A stretch of DNA of 64,000 nt from Haliscomenobacter sp040403615 (GTDB lineage: Bacteria > Bacteroidota > Bacteroidia > Chitinophagales > Saprospiraceae), in the NCBI RefSeq assembly GCF_040403615.1, contig NZ_JBBAKG010000001.1, positions 62,001 through 126,000 on the forward strand. Reading direction: 5' to 3'. A program made the position numbers and the translations under genes. Each line of letters starts with the position of its first letter. The first letter of the stretch is position 1. Shown here piece by piece: positions 1 to 9,220 of the stretch. The notes beneath the pieces are model-generated. The model was not told where the DNA came from, did not search any database, and was given only the letters and a program-made list of their open reading frames with translations.

Positions 1-396
1 TTTTTCATGACGTGTTTTTAAAAGCCAACGCAGCACTGGATTACTAAATTTCAAAACAAATTCGCCATTGGGACCGAAGAACAAACAACTGGCATATACT
101 GCACCATCTTGCGCCCGGAATTCACTGGTCCACTTTAGTTCTTCAAGATCGTATCCGTCAATTACGATTTGGTCAAGTTCGAAACTACGGTCTCTTATGA
201 TGGTTCCGTCTTTAACTATGGTATCACTAGGCTGCTTGTTTATGTGCTCAATTATCAGTACACAATCAGATTCCAGTTGCTCAAAATTGTTTAAAAAATC
301 TGCAGGAACTCCACCACGGTATAATTCCTGGTTGTTCATGCGTATCACACAGTGCGGAGAGTCCACAATGTTTTTAAATGTTAGTTGTAGTTTCAT
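1..396 (-). CDS. Hypothetical protein, C-terminus beyond window edge
   Basis: An open frame reads leftward from an ATG at 396 to the window edge without a stop, giving at least 132 residues that begin MKLQLTFKNIVDSPHCV. It overlaps the end of the upstream aminotransferase gene by 23 nt, which fits the tightly packed leftward operon. The visible part alternates short hydrophobic and charged segments, as in a small beta-rich protein, and shows no signal peptide, membrane segment or catalytic motif. I do not recognise the family. Its place directly downstream of the aminotransferase suggests co-expression, but no function can be assigned. Confidence 0.7.
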   Translation of the reverse strand, partial: MKLQLTFKNIVDSPHCVIRMNNQELYRGGVPADFLNNFEQLESDCVLIIEHINKQPSDTIVKDGTIIRDRSFELDQIVIDGYDLEELKWTSEFRAQDGAVYASCLFFGPNGEFVLKFSNPVLRWLLKTRHEK

Positions 397-1393
397 ATTT
401 TACAAATTCAAAAAGATCCCAGTTGTCAAAGATACTGACCAAGGAAATTCTGTTTTTAAATTGATCAGCATCTAGCGTTAGTTGATATGCATCAAGCAAA
501 TTTGCTCGATTGTATTGTTTCCAGAGTTGGTTGCCAATGGCAAACAGCACAGAATTGCTGGGCTCTAGATCAAAAAATTCACATACTTCTTGTTGTCTAT
601 CTTTGTAGGTATTGTAAATGTAATCACAGCTGAATTTTTTAATCAGTTCAAGGCCAATGTATGCGCCAAGGGTATTGTTGTAGTTGATTGAATCATGCAA
701 TGCTTGTCCATCAAATATGTTGGGTTTTGTATAACGTATGCCAATGCGTAGATTGGCAACCGGAAATGCCTTGCTCAAACTAAATGCCACAGTATCTACA
801 CAATCGTGTGCAAGGTCAGCAGAAATATTTCCACTAATAGGATAATAACAAGCATCAATCAGCACCGGAATGCCAGCAGAATCGCAGAGATTGAGTATAC
901 TGTTGATATCTGGCAACACTGTGCCGGTATCACAGAATGGCACACTGACCACTAACGCATCTCCGGGCACAAGAGGGTCATGCTCGGTAACAAAACTCCA
1001 GGGAGTACTGTTACTGGTCCAGGTTTTTAAATGATAAAAATATTCACCAACAAAACATCGCATACGCCGCTGACGGTGTCTATAGTAAAAACTATCAAAG
1101 CTTTGAGTAGTTCCGCTTGCAAAATCAATCCGGTATTGATCAAGACCTTGCAACTGACTGCTGGAGTGTTGTGCAATCCATTGATGCATGGATTCTTTAA
1201 ACATAGAAAGATTTGATCTTTGGTTTAATCCTAGAGTTTTGAGATCTTGGGAAAAAATTTCTTTAATGCAATCAACTACCGCAGGATCTTGCACAGCTCG
1301 CGATCCTTGAAACAACAACCCGGCCTGATCTCTGCAATTGTAAAAATCACTGTGTTCTCTAGCAGAAATAAGCCAAGCTAGTTTTTTATGCAA
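374..1393 (-). CDS. PLP-dependent aminotransferase-like protein (fold type I)
   Basis: This 339-residue protein carries the landmarks of aminotransferase class I/II enzymes. A Gly-Thr-Thr turn near residues 94-96 lies in the phosphate-binding region. A strand ending IPVLIDACYY places Asp180 where the PLP pyridine nitrogen is held. FSLSKAF places Lys208 as the Schiff-base lysine, followed by an arginine-rich stretch (R216, R220). The family transfers amino groups between amino acids or onto sugars and polyketides; the substrate here is unknown. The length is a little short for the family (usually about 380-420). The gene overlaps gp46 upstream by 8 nt, so it is probably co-translated with the recombination genes. 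It may belong to the modification gene set in this phage rather than to recombination. Confidence 0.7.
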   Translation of the reverse strand: MHKKLAWLISAREHSDFYNCRDQAGLLFQGSRAVQDPAVVDCIKEIFSQDLKTLGLNQRSNLSMFKESMHQWIAQHSSSQLQGLDQYRIDFASGTTQSFDSFYYRHRQRRMRCFVGEYFYHLKTWTSNSTPWSFVTEHDPLVPGDALVVSVPFCDTGTVLPDINSILNLCDSAGIPVLIDACYYPISGNISADLAHDCVDTVAFSLSKAFPVANLRIGIRYTKPNIFDGQALHDSINYNNTLGAYIGLELIKKFSCDYIYNTYKDRQQEVCEFFDLEPSNSVLFAIGNQLWKQYNRANLLDAYQLTLDADQFKNRISLVSIFDNWDLFEFVKYETTTNI

Positions 1394-3467
1394 GTTCGAC
1401 CTCGGTGTTGTAGTTGGTGAATCCGTTCTCCTTCACAACCTTGAGTATGTTTTCTACTCGTCCACTCAGTTCATCTCTGTGGCTCACAAGCCAGATACTC
1501 TTGTGACGTTCACGACTCATGCGCTTGAGCAAGGCCAGGGCATTCTCTACACCTGCTGTGTCCAGCCCATTATCAATCAGTTCATCCACAAACAACAGAT
1601 TGATTGGAGAGTACAGGCTTTCCCAGACATCACGGAATGCAAAGTTGAGACTCAAGATCAGTCTGGTGCGTTCACCTCGACTGAGATTGTCAAAGTCCAG
1701 TTCGCGACCTAGTTCTTCAATGCTGACGCTGAGATCGTTTTGAAACTTCACAGTGTGCGGCAACCCAATGCGATCCAGATAGTGCGTGAGCCTTGCGTTG
1801 AGATAACTCAAGTTTTGATCAATAATCTTCTTGCGAACAAAACTGTCTTTGCTGGTCAGTAGTTTGAGCAAGAAGTCTTGGTGCTCCTGCAACCGATTGA
1901 GATCGTTTAGTGCATCATAACTCACAGTCTGCAGAGCTTGATCTGTCATGTCGTTGATCTGATCAGTGTAGGGATCAGTCTCGGCTGTCTTGGCGGTGAC
2001 TTGTTGTAACAGGTTGGCAACTTGACTCAGGTGTGTAACAGCTTTGGCTTCGGTATCGTAGTGAGTGACTGGTTGAGCACCCAGCACAACCTCAGTATAT
2101 TCTGACACCTGTTCGGCATAGGGATCAAGTTCGTCAAGTTTGGCATCAATTTGCTTTTGAATATTTTCCAACTCGCTTGAATGTCTGATAGCTTCTGCTT
2201 CAGTACGATAATGTGTAACAGGCTTTGCGCCTAATGCGCCTAGTGCTGCTAGTGTTGCGGCATGTTCTGTCAGTTGAACGTTTGTGGTCACAGCCTGTAG
2301 TTCAGCTTCTTGCAGGGTTTTGCGTTTGTTTTCCAGTACTGCTGTGTGACTTCCGTCATGGAACTCTTGTCCACAAGCATAGCATTTGTGTGCTTCTAGT
2401 TCAGCAATCTCTGCAGATAGTTTGGCAACGGCAGCCCGTTCTCTAGTCTCATCAGAACGGCCGCGAGTAATCAGTTTTTCAAGATCCGCTGTGTTCTTGG
2501 CTTGATGTGTGTGAGCCACCAAAGCGGCATGTGCAGCCAGTTCGGCTGCAATGTCAATGTGACTCAGTAAATCATAGTTGGCACGAAATTCAGCCACATC
2601 TCGGAATTGTTTTTGTCGCCAGGCAGTTTGTCTGGCCACCAAGGCAGTGTGAGCATCTTGTGCTGTTTTTTGTTGACTGTAGACGGCAAGATCTCGATGT
2701 GCCAGCAATTCAGCTTCAATGTTGATCTGTGTTAGGTCAGTATACTGTGTGGCCAGGTATTCAAGATCACTGTCTTGCTTTTTTTGCCACAGCACTCGTC
2801 GTCGTCGGAGACTCTCAATCTGTTCTGCAATACGGCTATTGGCTTCAACCACGGCTCTGATTCTAAATTCTTCTTGAGATACAGCATCTTTGGTGCCTCT
2901 GGCCAGTTCTTTGATTGCATCAGCACGTTCACTCAGCAGAGTGATACCCAGCAACTGTTCAATGATGGTTCGCTGATCATTGGCTTTTAAACCCAGGAAC
3001 GGTTCAGTATAGGTGTTGAGAGCCACAACATGTTTGAACATGTCGTGACTCATGTTCATGATACGTTCCACAGCGTCTTGTGTTTCTCTTGAATCACCCT
3101 GTGCCTCGTCTGTGGCCACAGTGGCTTCATTGTTCACATAGAACTTGAGCACATTGGGTTTGCGTCCACGTTCAATTCGGTACTCAGCACCGCTGACTAC
3201 AAACTCCAGACTCACCAGCATGTTTTTGCCGTTGGTCTTGTTGACTAGATTGTCCTTGCGGATGTTTGACAGAGCCGTGCCATACAAGGCATAGCTGAGT
3301 GCATTGATGATTGTGGTCTTGCCCGTACCGTTGCGACTACCGTCACCGCCAAGGTCAAGATTCTCGCCCAGCACCAAGGTAATGTCCTTGCGGTCAAAGT
3401 TAACGGCCTGAGTAGCTGCTCCTACACTCATGAAGTTTCGAACAGTGAGATTTTTAATTTGAATCAT
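1386..3467 (-). CDS. 46: Recombination endonuclease subunit gp46 (SbcC/Rad50-like ATPase)
   Basis: This 693-residue protein is the ATPase half of the T4-type gp46/gp47 nuclease, which resects DNA ends for recombination-dependent replication. An extended Walker A loop lies at residues 34-52 (core GSRNGTGKTT). Long coiled-coil arms flank a zinc-hook CxxC at Cys362/Cys365. The ABC signature SRGER is at about 596-600, Walker B FVDELID at about 626-632, and a following SHRDE switch. The distal arm contains two tandem copies of a roughly 47-residue unit (each with PVTHY.TEA and a later DPY), so the arm seems to have grown by duplication. The start is the ATG at 3467, which lies 7 nt after a TATAAT box and lacks a clear Shine-Dalgarno. 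Its partner gp47 is encoded at 6303-7316, separated by two accessory genes. Confidence 0.95.
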   Translation of the reverse strand: MIQIKNLTVRNFMSVGAATQAVNFDRKDITLVLGENLDLGGDGSRNGTGKTTIINALSYALYGTALSNIRKDNLVNKTNGKNMLVSLEFVVSGAEYRIERGRKPNVLKFYVNNEATVATDEAQGDSRETQDAVERIMNMSHDMFKHVVALNTYTEPFLGLKANDQRTIIEQLLGITLLSERADAIKELARGTKDAVSQEEFRIRAVVEANSRIAEQIESLRRRRVLWQKKQDSDLEYLATQYTDLTQINIEAELLAHRDLAVYSQQKTAQDAHTALVARQTAWRQKQFRDVAEFRANYDLLSHIDIAAELAAHAALVAHTHQAKNTADLEKLITRGRSDETRERAAVAKLSAEIAELEAHKCYACGQEFHDGSHTAVLENKRKTLQEAELQAVTTNVQLTEHAATLAALGALGAKPVTHYRTEAEAIRHSSELENIQKQIDAKLDELDPYAEQVSEYTEVVLGAQPVTHYDTEAKAVTHLSQVANLLQQVTAKTAETDPYTDQINDMTDQALQTVSYDALNDLNRLQEHQDFLLKLLTSKDSFVRKKIIDQNLSYLNARLTHYLDRIGLPHTVKFQNDLSVSIEELGRELDFDNLSRGERTRLILSLNFAFRDVWESLYSPINLLFVDELIDNGLDTAGVENALALLKRMSRERHKSIWLVSHRDELSGRVENILKVVKENGFTNYNTEVELA

Positions 3468-3474
3468 AGCATGT

Positions 3475-3504
3475 ATTATAATATAATTCTATAGGTAAAG
3501 TCAA
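3475..3504 (-). promoter_or_regulatory. Sigma70-type promoter upstream of gp46
   Basis: Reading leftward, TTGACT (3504-3499) is followed by an 18-nt spacer and a consensus TATAAT (3480-3475). The start codon of gp46 begins only 7 nt after the -10 box, so the transcript would be nearly leaderless. The -35 box overlaps the end of the amidinotransferase gene. This gives gp46 a promoter of its own inside the leftward operon. Confidence 0.6.
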
Positions 3505-4694
3505 TCATTTCGATGTAGATCCAAGGTAATGCAATGTAACCCACAATCCACAAACCATCGATGTCGCCATGGTACATTTATACAATTGATGCCTTGTTGC
3601 TGTAACGGACCGATTACTTCGGCAGTATCAGCAGTCACACAAACATTGGTTTGATCCAATGCCAGTACATTAACATCAAACACAGTTTCGGGCGAGAAGC
3701 CAGTGTATTTTTCAAAATATTTGTCTATGTATTCTTGTAATGGTTTATTACAATCCTCTCCTGGGATAAACCAGGCTCGCATTTTGTTGGTCTGACTGTG
3801 TTGATAGTTGTGTAAAATATCTTGATAATTTTTAGGAGGAACTCTAACTACTTTGTAATCAGGAAAATGTATATGATAATCAATTAACGGATCAATCCCT
3901 ATTATTGTTTTATTTCCTACAATTACAAAACACCCATCAGTATGCCCGGCAGTGGTGTTGATAGTGTTGTAAGTTTCGAATCCAGGAATATGTTCTTGGC
4001 TCCACGCAGCATAGTCACAATATTCGTTGCAATCAATTACCAATTGATTGCCTAACACCATAAAATTAGGACCTTCAGCTGGACCTAGTTCTTTGGTTTC
4101 GTAGGTGAACTCAGACTGAAATTCCTCCAATTCTTGTTGTATAAAAGGTACTGTTGATCGATCCCCCTTTATATAATTTTCAAATTTGGGCCAATCAGGA
4201 CCTGCTAGGCTATGGTATTTTTGTCGTCGATACCAAGTGTTGGTTGTTGGATTGTAGTTGGACAAATTTTGTTCCATGCTACGGGCAAACATCTGACTAT
4301 TTGCCTGGGTCAAATCTACAATGTTGTTATTGTAAAGTTCTAGGCGTTGGACAATTGAACTAGAATCTGCTGTGAGTCGATAACACCGATCTCCAATGAT
4401 TGCATGATTATTTCTAGGTTGCAAGGGCGGCTTGGGAAAATATCCATAAGAATCAAAAAAATCTTTAAATTCTCTAAGAGATATCAATTCGGGCTTTAAT
4501 ACCACAGAGTCGTGTGATTCCAAAATCTGTTGGAAGTAATCAAGATCCTGGTTGATTTCAGCAGCTATTTTTTGTAATGGGTCACGTATGCCAACGTCAT
4601 TGATAAATTCAAAATATTCTGGACCAAAAAAACTGCCTAAAACAATAGTTCTAATCCTACCGGCGACGTTGTATTTGTGATATGTTTTGGTCAT
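3501..4694 (-). CDS. Amidinotransferase-family protein
   Basis: This 397-residue protein resembles glycine/inosamine amidinotransferases of the arginine-deiminase fold, which move the amidino group of arginine to an amine acceptor. The supporting motifs are the His-x-Asp at H251/D253 (GHTDGCFVIVG), an upstream EGPNF.VLG strand, and a C-terminal DCGLHCITLDL that places the nucleophilic cysteine at C388. An early PLQPRNN segment matches the N-terminal arginine-binding region. The length is close to the family norm of about 350-390. It overlaps the upstream radical-SAM gene by 4 nt (ATGA) and so should be translationally coupled to it. The acceptor is unknown; in natural-product clusters such enzymes act on aminocyclitols or amino acids. 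It could instead be a hydrolase of the same fold. Confidence 0.75.
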   Translation of the reverse strand: MTKTYHKYNVAGRIRTIVLGSFFGPEYFEFINDVGIRDPLQKIAAEINQDLDYFQQILESHDSVVLKPELISLREFKDFFDSYGYFPKPPLQPRNNHAIIGDRCYRLTADSSSIVQRLELYNNNIVDLTQANSQMFARSMEQNLSNYNPTTNTWYRRQKYHSLAGPDWPKFENYIKGDRSTVPFIQQELEEFQSEFTYETKELGPAEGPNFMVLGNQLVIDCNEYCDYAAWSQEHIPGFETYNTINTTAGHTDGCFVIVGNKTIIGIDPLIDYHIHFPDYKVVRVPPKNYQDILHNYQHSQTNKMRAWFIPGEDCNKPLQEYIDKYFEKYTGFSPETVFDVNVLALDQTNVCVTADTAEVIGPLQQQGINCINVPWRHRWFVDCGLHCITLDLHRND

Positions 4695-6286
4695 ACTAGA
4701 TCTTGATATTCAGGAAAAACTGAAACAAACGATTGGTGTCTGGCATGATCCTGAAGAGTGATTATTTTTTTAAATTCTTCAAGACATTGTTGATTATCGC
4801 AGTTCCACATGTATTGTAACAAATCTTTCCATTGGGTTGCAAGAGCAACAGCACCCATCTGCATACACCAATCTATATGAAGTTGTATAGCTCGATCCAC
4901 ACCTGCTTTGTGTTTTTTAGGTAACACCTGAACAGTAAGATATTCGGGTGTCAAAATTGGATGTAATTTAAAATTTGTGATTGGCAGAACATCTCGGTTG
5001 TGCCAATCACGCTGTAATTCTGTTAGATTTAAGACATTCATAAATCCCACAGTAGACGATACGGATAATTTTATATCCGGACGGCGTGTTTTTACTAAAT
5101 GTATATTTTTTTCAATATTTTTCCAGATTGTGCCAGATCTAACATACTCAGCAACTTTTCCGTGTGCATCCAAGCTGGCATTAAGTGTTATGTTACTGAA
5201 CTTTTCCCAATAACTGAAAATATCATATTTTTTATAATTGAGAGTGGTAAAATTTGTAATATAATTTATTTCTAAATTGGTATTACCACACAGTATCAGT
5301 TGGTCCAAGACAGCATAATGTTCATTGGTCAACAGTGGTTCTCCACCAGCAAAATCAATCTGATTCAGATTGGGCAGATACGGAATAAGTTGCTCTACCA
5401 CTAGAGATCGTTGCTTTGCAGTAGTGGTCACCGACTCGATGCCATACAATTTTTTTTCTTCTTTGGCAATAGAACTACTGTAATACCCGCTGCACATTCG
5501 ACATTTTAGATTGCATGTTTTATTGATACTGAACTCAACCCACTTCAATGGAAAATGGTCAAGATCCTCTTTATAATCAACATCCAAGTTGGCAAATTGC
5601 GCATTACTAAGAGTTCTGTAACTTTCTGAATTAAATTCTTCTTGTTTGTAACAAAATGCACATTCTTTGCTACGACGTCCATGCAACATGTTTGATCGAA
5701 GTTTTTTGATACTATCTGAGTTTACAATCTCATTAATAGATTCAGTTGCTGTATCTCCTATTGGCAAAGTTTGGTCGGACTGACAACATGGAAACACTTT
5801 ACTGTCTGGACCAAAATATAAATGAGTCCACGGTAATACACAAAATGTATCAGTCTTGGTGTCTTGGTTAATATACTCAAGTTCTTTAACATACACGTGA
5901 GATATGCTAAATTTGTCAGTTGAACACAGTGTTTTAACTTGATCGAGCTCAGTGTCTAGATGCTGATTGCCGCTTACTACCACCACAAAAGAATTTGATA
6001 TGTCAATCTGAGACAACAGTTGTTGTAAACGAGAAATTGCTCGCCCAGGGTGTTTGTGGAATTCTGGAATATCAACACAGTCTTGCACAACCACGATCTT
6101 GTCAAGGTATTCATACCTTGATTGGTAGACTGATTTTAAGTTTTCAAACAACCACTTATCACCATCTGGCTTAAAGAAATTTGAAAGATAAAATACTCCT
6201 AATACATTATAGTTTGTCTTTAGTTCATCAATTTGTTTATTGATTATTGTGTCCTGAGCTGTGGTAAGATTATGTAGTTGGGTCAT
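4691..6286 (-). CDS. Twitch-domain radical SAM protein with N-terminal extension
   Basis: This 531-residue protein has an N-terminal Cys-rich twitch-type region (C149 in FCVLPWTH, the pair C167/C168, and C209/C212) expected to bind an auxiliary iron-sulfur cluster. It is followed by the radical SAM motif CNLKCRMC (C258, C262, C265) and the SAM-binding GGEP at 314-317. The family cleaves S-adenosylmethionine to start radical chemistry; members with auxiliary clusters often act on peptides or proteins. About 145 residues precede the twitch region and are not found in the five homologues elsewhere in this window, so this may be an added recognition domain. The gene lies between gp47 and the amidinotransferase, to which it is coupled by a 4-nt overlap. 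Its DNA looks more AT-rich than that of gp46 and gp47. The substrate is unknown. Confidence 0.85.
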   Translation of the reverse strand: MTQLHNLTTAQDTIINKQIDELKTNYNVLGVFYLSNFFKPDGDKWLFENLKSVYQSRYEYLDKIVVVQDCVDIPEFHKHPGRAISRLQQLLSQIDISNSFVVVVSGNQHLDTELDQVKTLCSTDKFSISHVYVKELEYINQDTKTDTFCVLPWTHLYFGPDSKVFPCCQSDQTLPIGDTATESINEIVNSDSIKKLRSNMLHGRRSKECAFCYKQEEFNSESYRTLSNAQFANLDVDYKEDLDHFPLKWVEFSINKTCNLKCRMCSGYYSSSIAKEEKKLYGIESVTTTAKQRSLVVEQLIPYLPNLNQIDFAGGEPLLTNEHYAVLDQLILCGNTNLEINYITNFTTLNYKKYDIFSYWEKFSNITLNASLDAHGKVAEYVRSGTIWKNIEKNIHLVKTRRPDIKLSVSSTVGFMNVLNLTELQRDWHNRDVLPITNFKLHPILTPEYLTVQVLPKKHKAGVDRAIQLHIDWCMQMGAVALATQWKDLLQYMWNCDNQQCLEEFKKIITLQDHARHQSFVSVFPEYQDLV

Positions 6287-6302
6287 GTCACGATTCTATT
6301 AC

Positions 6303-7316
6303 TTATAGATTCTGATATATTTTCAACAGTAGTTTGTTGTCGTAGAATTCGGATGCAATGTTGGTGATCTGGTCTGTGACAATTTGATCTACACTTTCAA
6401 ACTTGATCTCACCAGGTGCCATGTCTGTGTCCACTGAGCTGGACTTGTTTGGTATCAAGGCCATTTCTCTAAGTCCGTAGTCTTTGATAAATGTTTCTTT
6501 GATAAAGTTGGCTTCTTCGTAGCTGATCTCAATGTCCAGTTGCACACGCACATGCATGTCCGGCGCCAGTATAGTGGCAGCATTGTCAATGATGTTGCTG
6601 AGACCAAAAACACGATATCTAGGCTGATCTGGCCAGGCATGAAATTCGGGCTCCTTGTCCCACTCAAGGATCATCATGCCACGTTCATCGTCACCGGCAT
6701 CTGCATAGTTGTGCGGGAAACAATTGCCAATGTAGGTAATGTTTTTTTTGGTCTGCCTCTTGTGAAAGTGTCCGGTGAACACATGTTCAAAGCCGGTGAA
6801 GTGTTCTCGTTGAACTTCGCCATGATCTGGCATTTCAATTTGTGCATTCATCAAGTAACCGGGCAGCTCAAAGTGCCCAAACATGTACTTGCCTTTTAGT
6901 TTGGGTATGCGTTTATGATCATCTCCACATAGCCAAGGGGCAATAATGACATCACCGTGGCTAACCCAATCATTGCAGATTTCCACATTAGGAAGGTGCT
7001 TTGCCCACTCCACGCTCTGAATGTCACGTTTATCGCGATAATATAAATCGTGGTTACCAGGAATAAAATACACACGTTGAAAATTAGCATTCATGTGCTC
7101 CAGTGCTTGTAGGCTGTAGTTGAGAGTGACAATGTTGAGACTGGCTCGATTGTTGTGCCAGTCACCTAGGAACATGCAGGTTTCACAACCTTCAGCCTTG
7201 GCCTTGGCCGTGGCCCACTTCACAAAGTTCAAACAGTCCTCATTGTGTTGAGTACTGTTGCTCTTGAGTCCAAAATGTATGTCTGTGAAGACCGCTGCTT
7301 TGTGAAATAGGTTCAT
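6303..7316 (-). CDS. 47: Recombination endonuclease subunit gp47 (SbcD/Mre11-like)
   Basis: This 337-residue metallophosphoesterase is the nuclease half of the gp46/gp47 complex. The metal-binding motifs appear in order: D12/H14 (FTDIHFG), GDWHNN at 51-56, GNHD at 87-90, GHFE at 147-150, and GHFHKRQ at 182-188. The length matches T4 gp47 (339 residues). It uses the ATG at 7316 and overlaps the upstream sulfotransferase-like gene by 4 nt. The complex processes double-strand ends, feeds recombination-dependent replication and may help degrade host DNA. Confidence 0.95.
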   Translation of the reverse strand: MNLFHKAAVFTDIHFGLKSNSTQHNEDCLNFVKWATAKAKAEGCETCMFLGDWHNNRASLNIVTLNYSLQALEHMNANFQRVYFIPGNHDLYYRDKRDIQSVEWAKHLPNVEICNDWVSHGDVIIAPWLCGDDHKRIPKLKGKYMFGHFELPGYLMNAQIEMPDHGEVQREHFTGFEHVFTGHFHKRQTKKNITYIGNCFPHNYADAGDDERGMMILEWDKEPEFHAWPDQPRYRVFGLSNIIDNAATILAPDMHVRVQLDIEISYEEANFIKETFIKDYGLREMALIPNKSSSVDTDMAPGEIKFESVDQIVTDQITNIASEFYDNKLLLKIYQNL

Positions 7317-8224
7317 GTGGATTTGAGTTGATACAGTAACTCGTGCAAGTGTACACTATTTGTAGGGAACTTGTCAAGCTCGTGACACTGAATTTCATAC
7401 CCAAGGTTTCTCAATTGCCATTGAATCCAGGCCTCACTGGGCAACGACAACGTTTCCCACGAAAGATTTTGATTGTTGGTTACAGCTTGTATAATATTGG
7501 TACATAGTGCATCATGGTGTAGATATTTTTGATTTTTTAAATTTTGTTCGTGAAACGGTAACAAATCCTGAATAGGGCGCACATACTCTATGCCACAAAA
7601 CAAACTTATTTTTTGTAAGGTTTCTTCAAAATTGTTCAGAAGATCTCTGACAGTGATCTTACAACACTTGGGATTTTGCCAATGATCAGGATGATACCAT
7701 TCTACTTGATCATGCCATGCAGGCATAAAATACAAACTCAGGAATTCTCGACGAATCCAGTTGGGTATATCTTGTATTGCTGTACCTGGCAATACTGGCC
7801 AATTTTGATAAAGTCGGCTGGCATCAGCAGCAGATGTGATTAAAAATTCTTTAGACCACCAGTTGTTCCAAATTTTAGTAAAAACATTATTGATAGTTAA
7901 CAATACTGAATCACGATCAGGATAGATATATATCATGTGTTGTACAATATCGCAAACTTGATCTAATTTATCTGATATTGAATGTTGCTGTTGGGTTTCA
8001 GCATGAAATCGTGCAAATTTTGCCGATTGATGCAAACTCAAAAATTTAGAAACAGTGCCAAACTCAAAATAATTACCTTTTTTAAATTTGTGACTATTTC
8101 CTAAATCAGTAAACGGAGAAACCAACTGATCAGTACTGATCAGACTAGTCAAGCACCATTCAAGATATGTACCATATGTTCCTCCGTGGTATGCGATAGG
8201 AACAGTACTACTCAGTTCATGCAT
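7313..8224 (-). CDS. Putative sulfotransferase-like protein
   Basis: This 303-residue protein begins with a hydrophobic strand and a glycine-rich loop (AYHGGTYGTYLEW, residues about 12-24) that resembles the phosphosulfate-binding loop of PAPS-dependent sulfotransferases. A later segment (KITVRDLLNNFEETLQKISLFCGIE) resembles the helix that follows the 3'-phosphate-binding region. No complete family signature is visible, so this is tentative; another P-loop-type transferase is possible. It lies between gp55 and gp47, the position held in T4 by the alpha-glucosyltransferase gene, and overlaps both neighbours by 4-8 nt. It is rich in Trp, His and Gln. Confidence 0.45.
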   Translation of the reverse strand: MHELSSTVPIAYHGGTYGTYLEWCLTSLISTDQLVSPFTDLGNSHKFKKGNYFEFGTVSKFLSLHQSAKFARFHAETQQQHSISDKLDQVCDIVQHMIYIYPDRDSVLLTINNVFTKIWNNWWSKEFLITSAADASRLYQNWPVLPGTAIQDIPNWIRREFLSLYFMPAWHDQVEWYHPDHWQNPKCCKITVRDLLNNFEETLQKISLFCGIEYVRPIQDLLPFHEQNLKNQKYLHHDALCTNIIQAVTNNQNLSWETLSLPSEAWIQWQLRNLGYEIQCHELDKFPTNSVHLHELLYQLKST

Positions 8225-9137
8225 CTTCTTGTGGTGTCACAGGATAGGTTGTAATTGTAACCGGACCACTCATGGCCGCCATCGAGTGCTTGCCAGAGTT
8301 TTGTCGTGTCCAGCTAGGGTTGAGCCCGTTCATCTCCAGAATATCATCGCGAATATTTTGACTTTTCTTTTCAATGTTCAGGATACGAGTAAAACTATTG
8401 GTAATAGCGGCAGTGTAATACGCAAAAGGATTCTGCGATTTGGACTCGTCAAATTGCAGTCCGATCTGGCTGAGTTGTAACAGGGCTTGTCCGCGCATTT
8501 CTTCATTGTAGGTGTATCCTCTCCAGTTGGATCTTGTGGCATAACGTTCACACAGTTTCATGAACATCATGGCCAGCTTGTTGGTCATGTCACCGTGATC
8601 TTTTGAAAACTTTCCAGTTTCAAGATCACCTTTCCAGTGGCTTTTGCCCACCAGAAACGGCACCTTGGCGTCGTCTATGCGATAGTGAAAAAACGGAGGA
8701 AAGTTTACTCGAATGTGTGTGGGATCCAACATCGGTGCATCAATCAAGTCAGCCAATGGATCCTCAACCACTTCATCCAGTTCTAACAAATCTTCTAGTT
8801 TGCTGCGCTTTTTTGCTTCAGCCTTGGTGATTTTCTTTGGTGCCATGGGCACATGTTCCCAGGTCATGATGCGAAACACAATGTCTGTGTTGGGTATTTT
8901 TTTTGGATCAAGTATCTCACCAGTTTCACGTTTGATACGATCGGCTCGGTTGCGTCTGGCTTCTGCTATGGTTTTTTGATTGATCTTGTTTAGACTTGGC
9001 AAGATAATATCGCACTGGTGATCTAGATCAGGATCTCTATAGGCACAGTAGTTTTTCTTGCTGGAATGAATCTCTCTGAGAATGTCTCTGTTGTTGAGAT
9101 AATTGGTTTTTGGTGTGGTCCTTGCGATGATTGCCAT
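8217..9137 (-). CDS. 55: Late-transcription sigma factor gp55-like
   Basis: The segment at residues about 186-270 matches the sigma region 2-like core of T4 gp55: a basic helix ending RGYTYNEEMRGQAL, then FDESKSQNPFAYYTAAI and a basic helix with IEKKSQN. gp55 directs host RNA polymerase to late promoters with only a -10 TATAAATA-type box. The protein has 306 residues against 185 in T4 gp55; the extra N-terminal part of about 150 residues is charged, with no motif I can name. The start is the ATG at 9137, with AAGGA about 8 nt before it. It heads the leftward operon and is followed by gp47 and gp46, as in T4. Confidence 0.8.
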   Translation of the reverse strand: MAIIARTTPKTNYLNNRDILREIHSSKKNYCAYRDPDLDHQCDIILPSLNKINQKTIAEARRNRADRIKRETGEILDPKKIPNTDIVFRIMTWEHVPMAPKKITKAEAKKRSKLEDLLELDEVVEDPLADLIDAPMLDPTHIRVNFPPFFHYRIDDAKVPFLVGKSHWKGDLETGKFSKDHGDMTNKLAMMFMKLCERYATRSNWRGYTYNEEMRGQALLQLSQIGLQFDESKSQNPFAYYTAAITNSFTRILNIEKKSQNIRDDILEMNGLNPSWTRQNSGKHSMAAMSGPVTITTYPVTPQEDA

Positions 9138-9163
9138 TAAGACAGGTCCTTAAAATATTACTT

Positions 9164-9191
9164 AGTATAACATATTTTGCCGCTTTGTCAA
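9164..9191 (-). promoter_or_regulatory. Sigma70-type promoter for the gp55-gp47-gp46 operon
   Basis: Reading leftward, a perfect TTGACA (9191-9186), a 16-nt spacer and TATACT (9169-9164) preceded by TGT form an extended -10 promoter. Transcription would begin near 9157, leaving a leader of about 20 nt with AAGGA before the gp55 ATG. This is a host-type promoter, suitable for making gp55 before late transcription starts. Confidence 0.75.
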
Positions 9192-9220
9192 CCTTTATAA
9201 ACTGAGTGGTTTATTTTTTG

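Noticed and set aside
68..475. Plus-strand frame of 135 codons opposite the first two minus-strand genes
   Set aside because: It is antisense to two overlapping frames with credible protein sequence, has Ser-rich shadow-like composition and no ribosome site.
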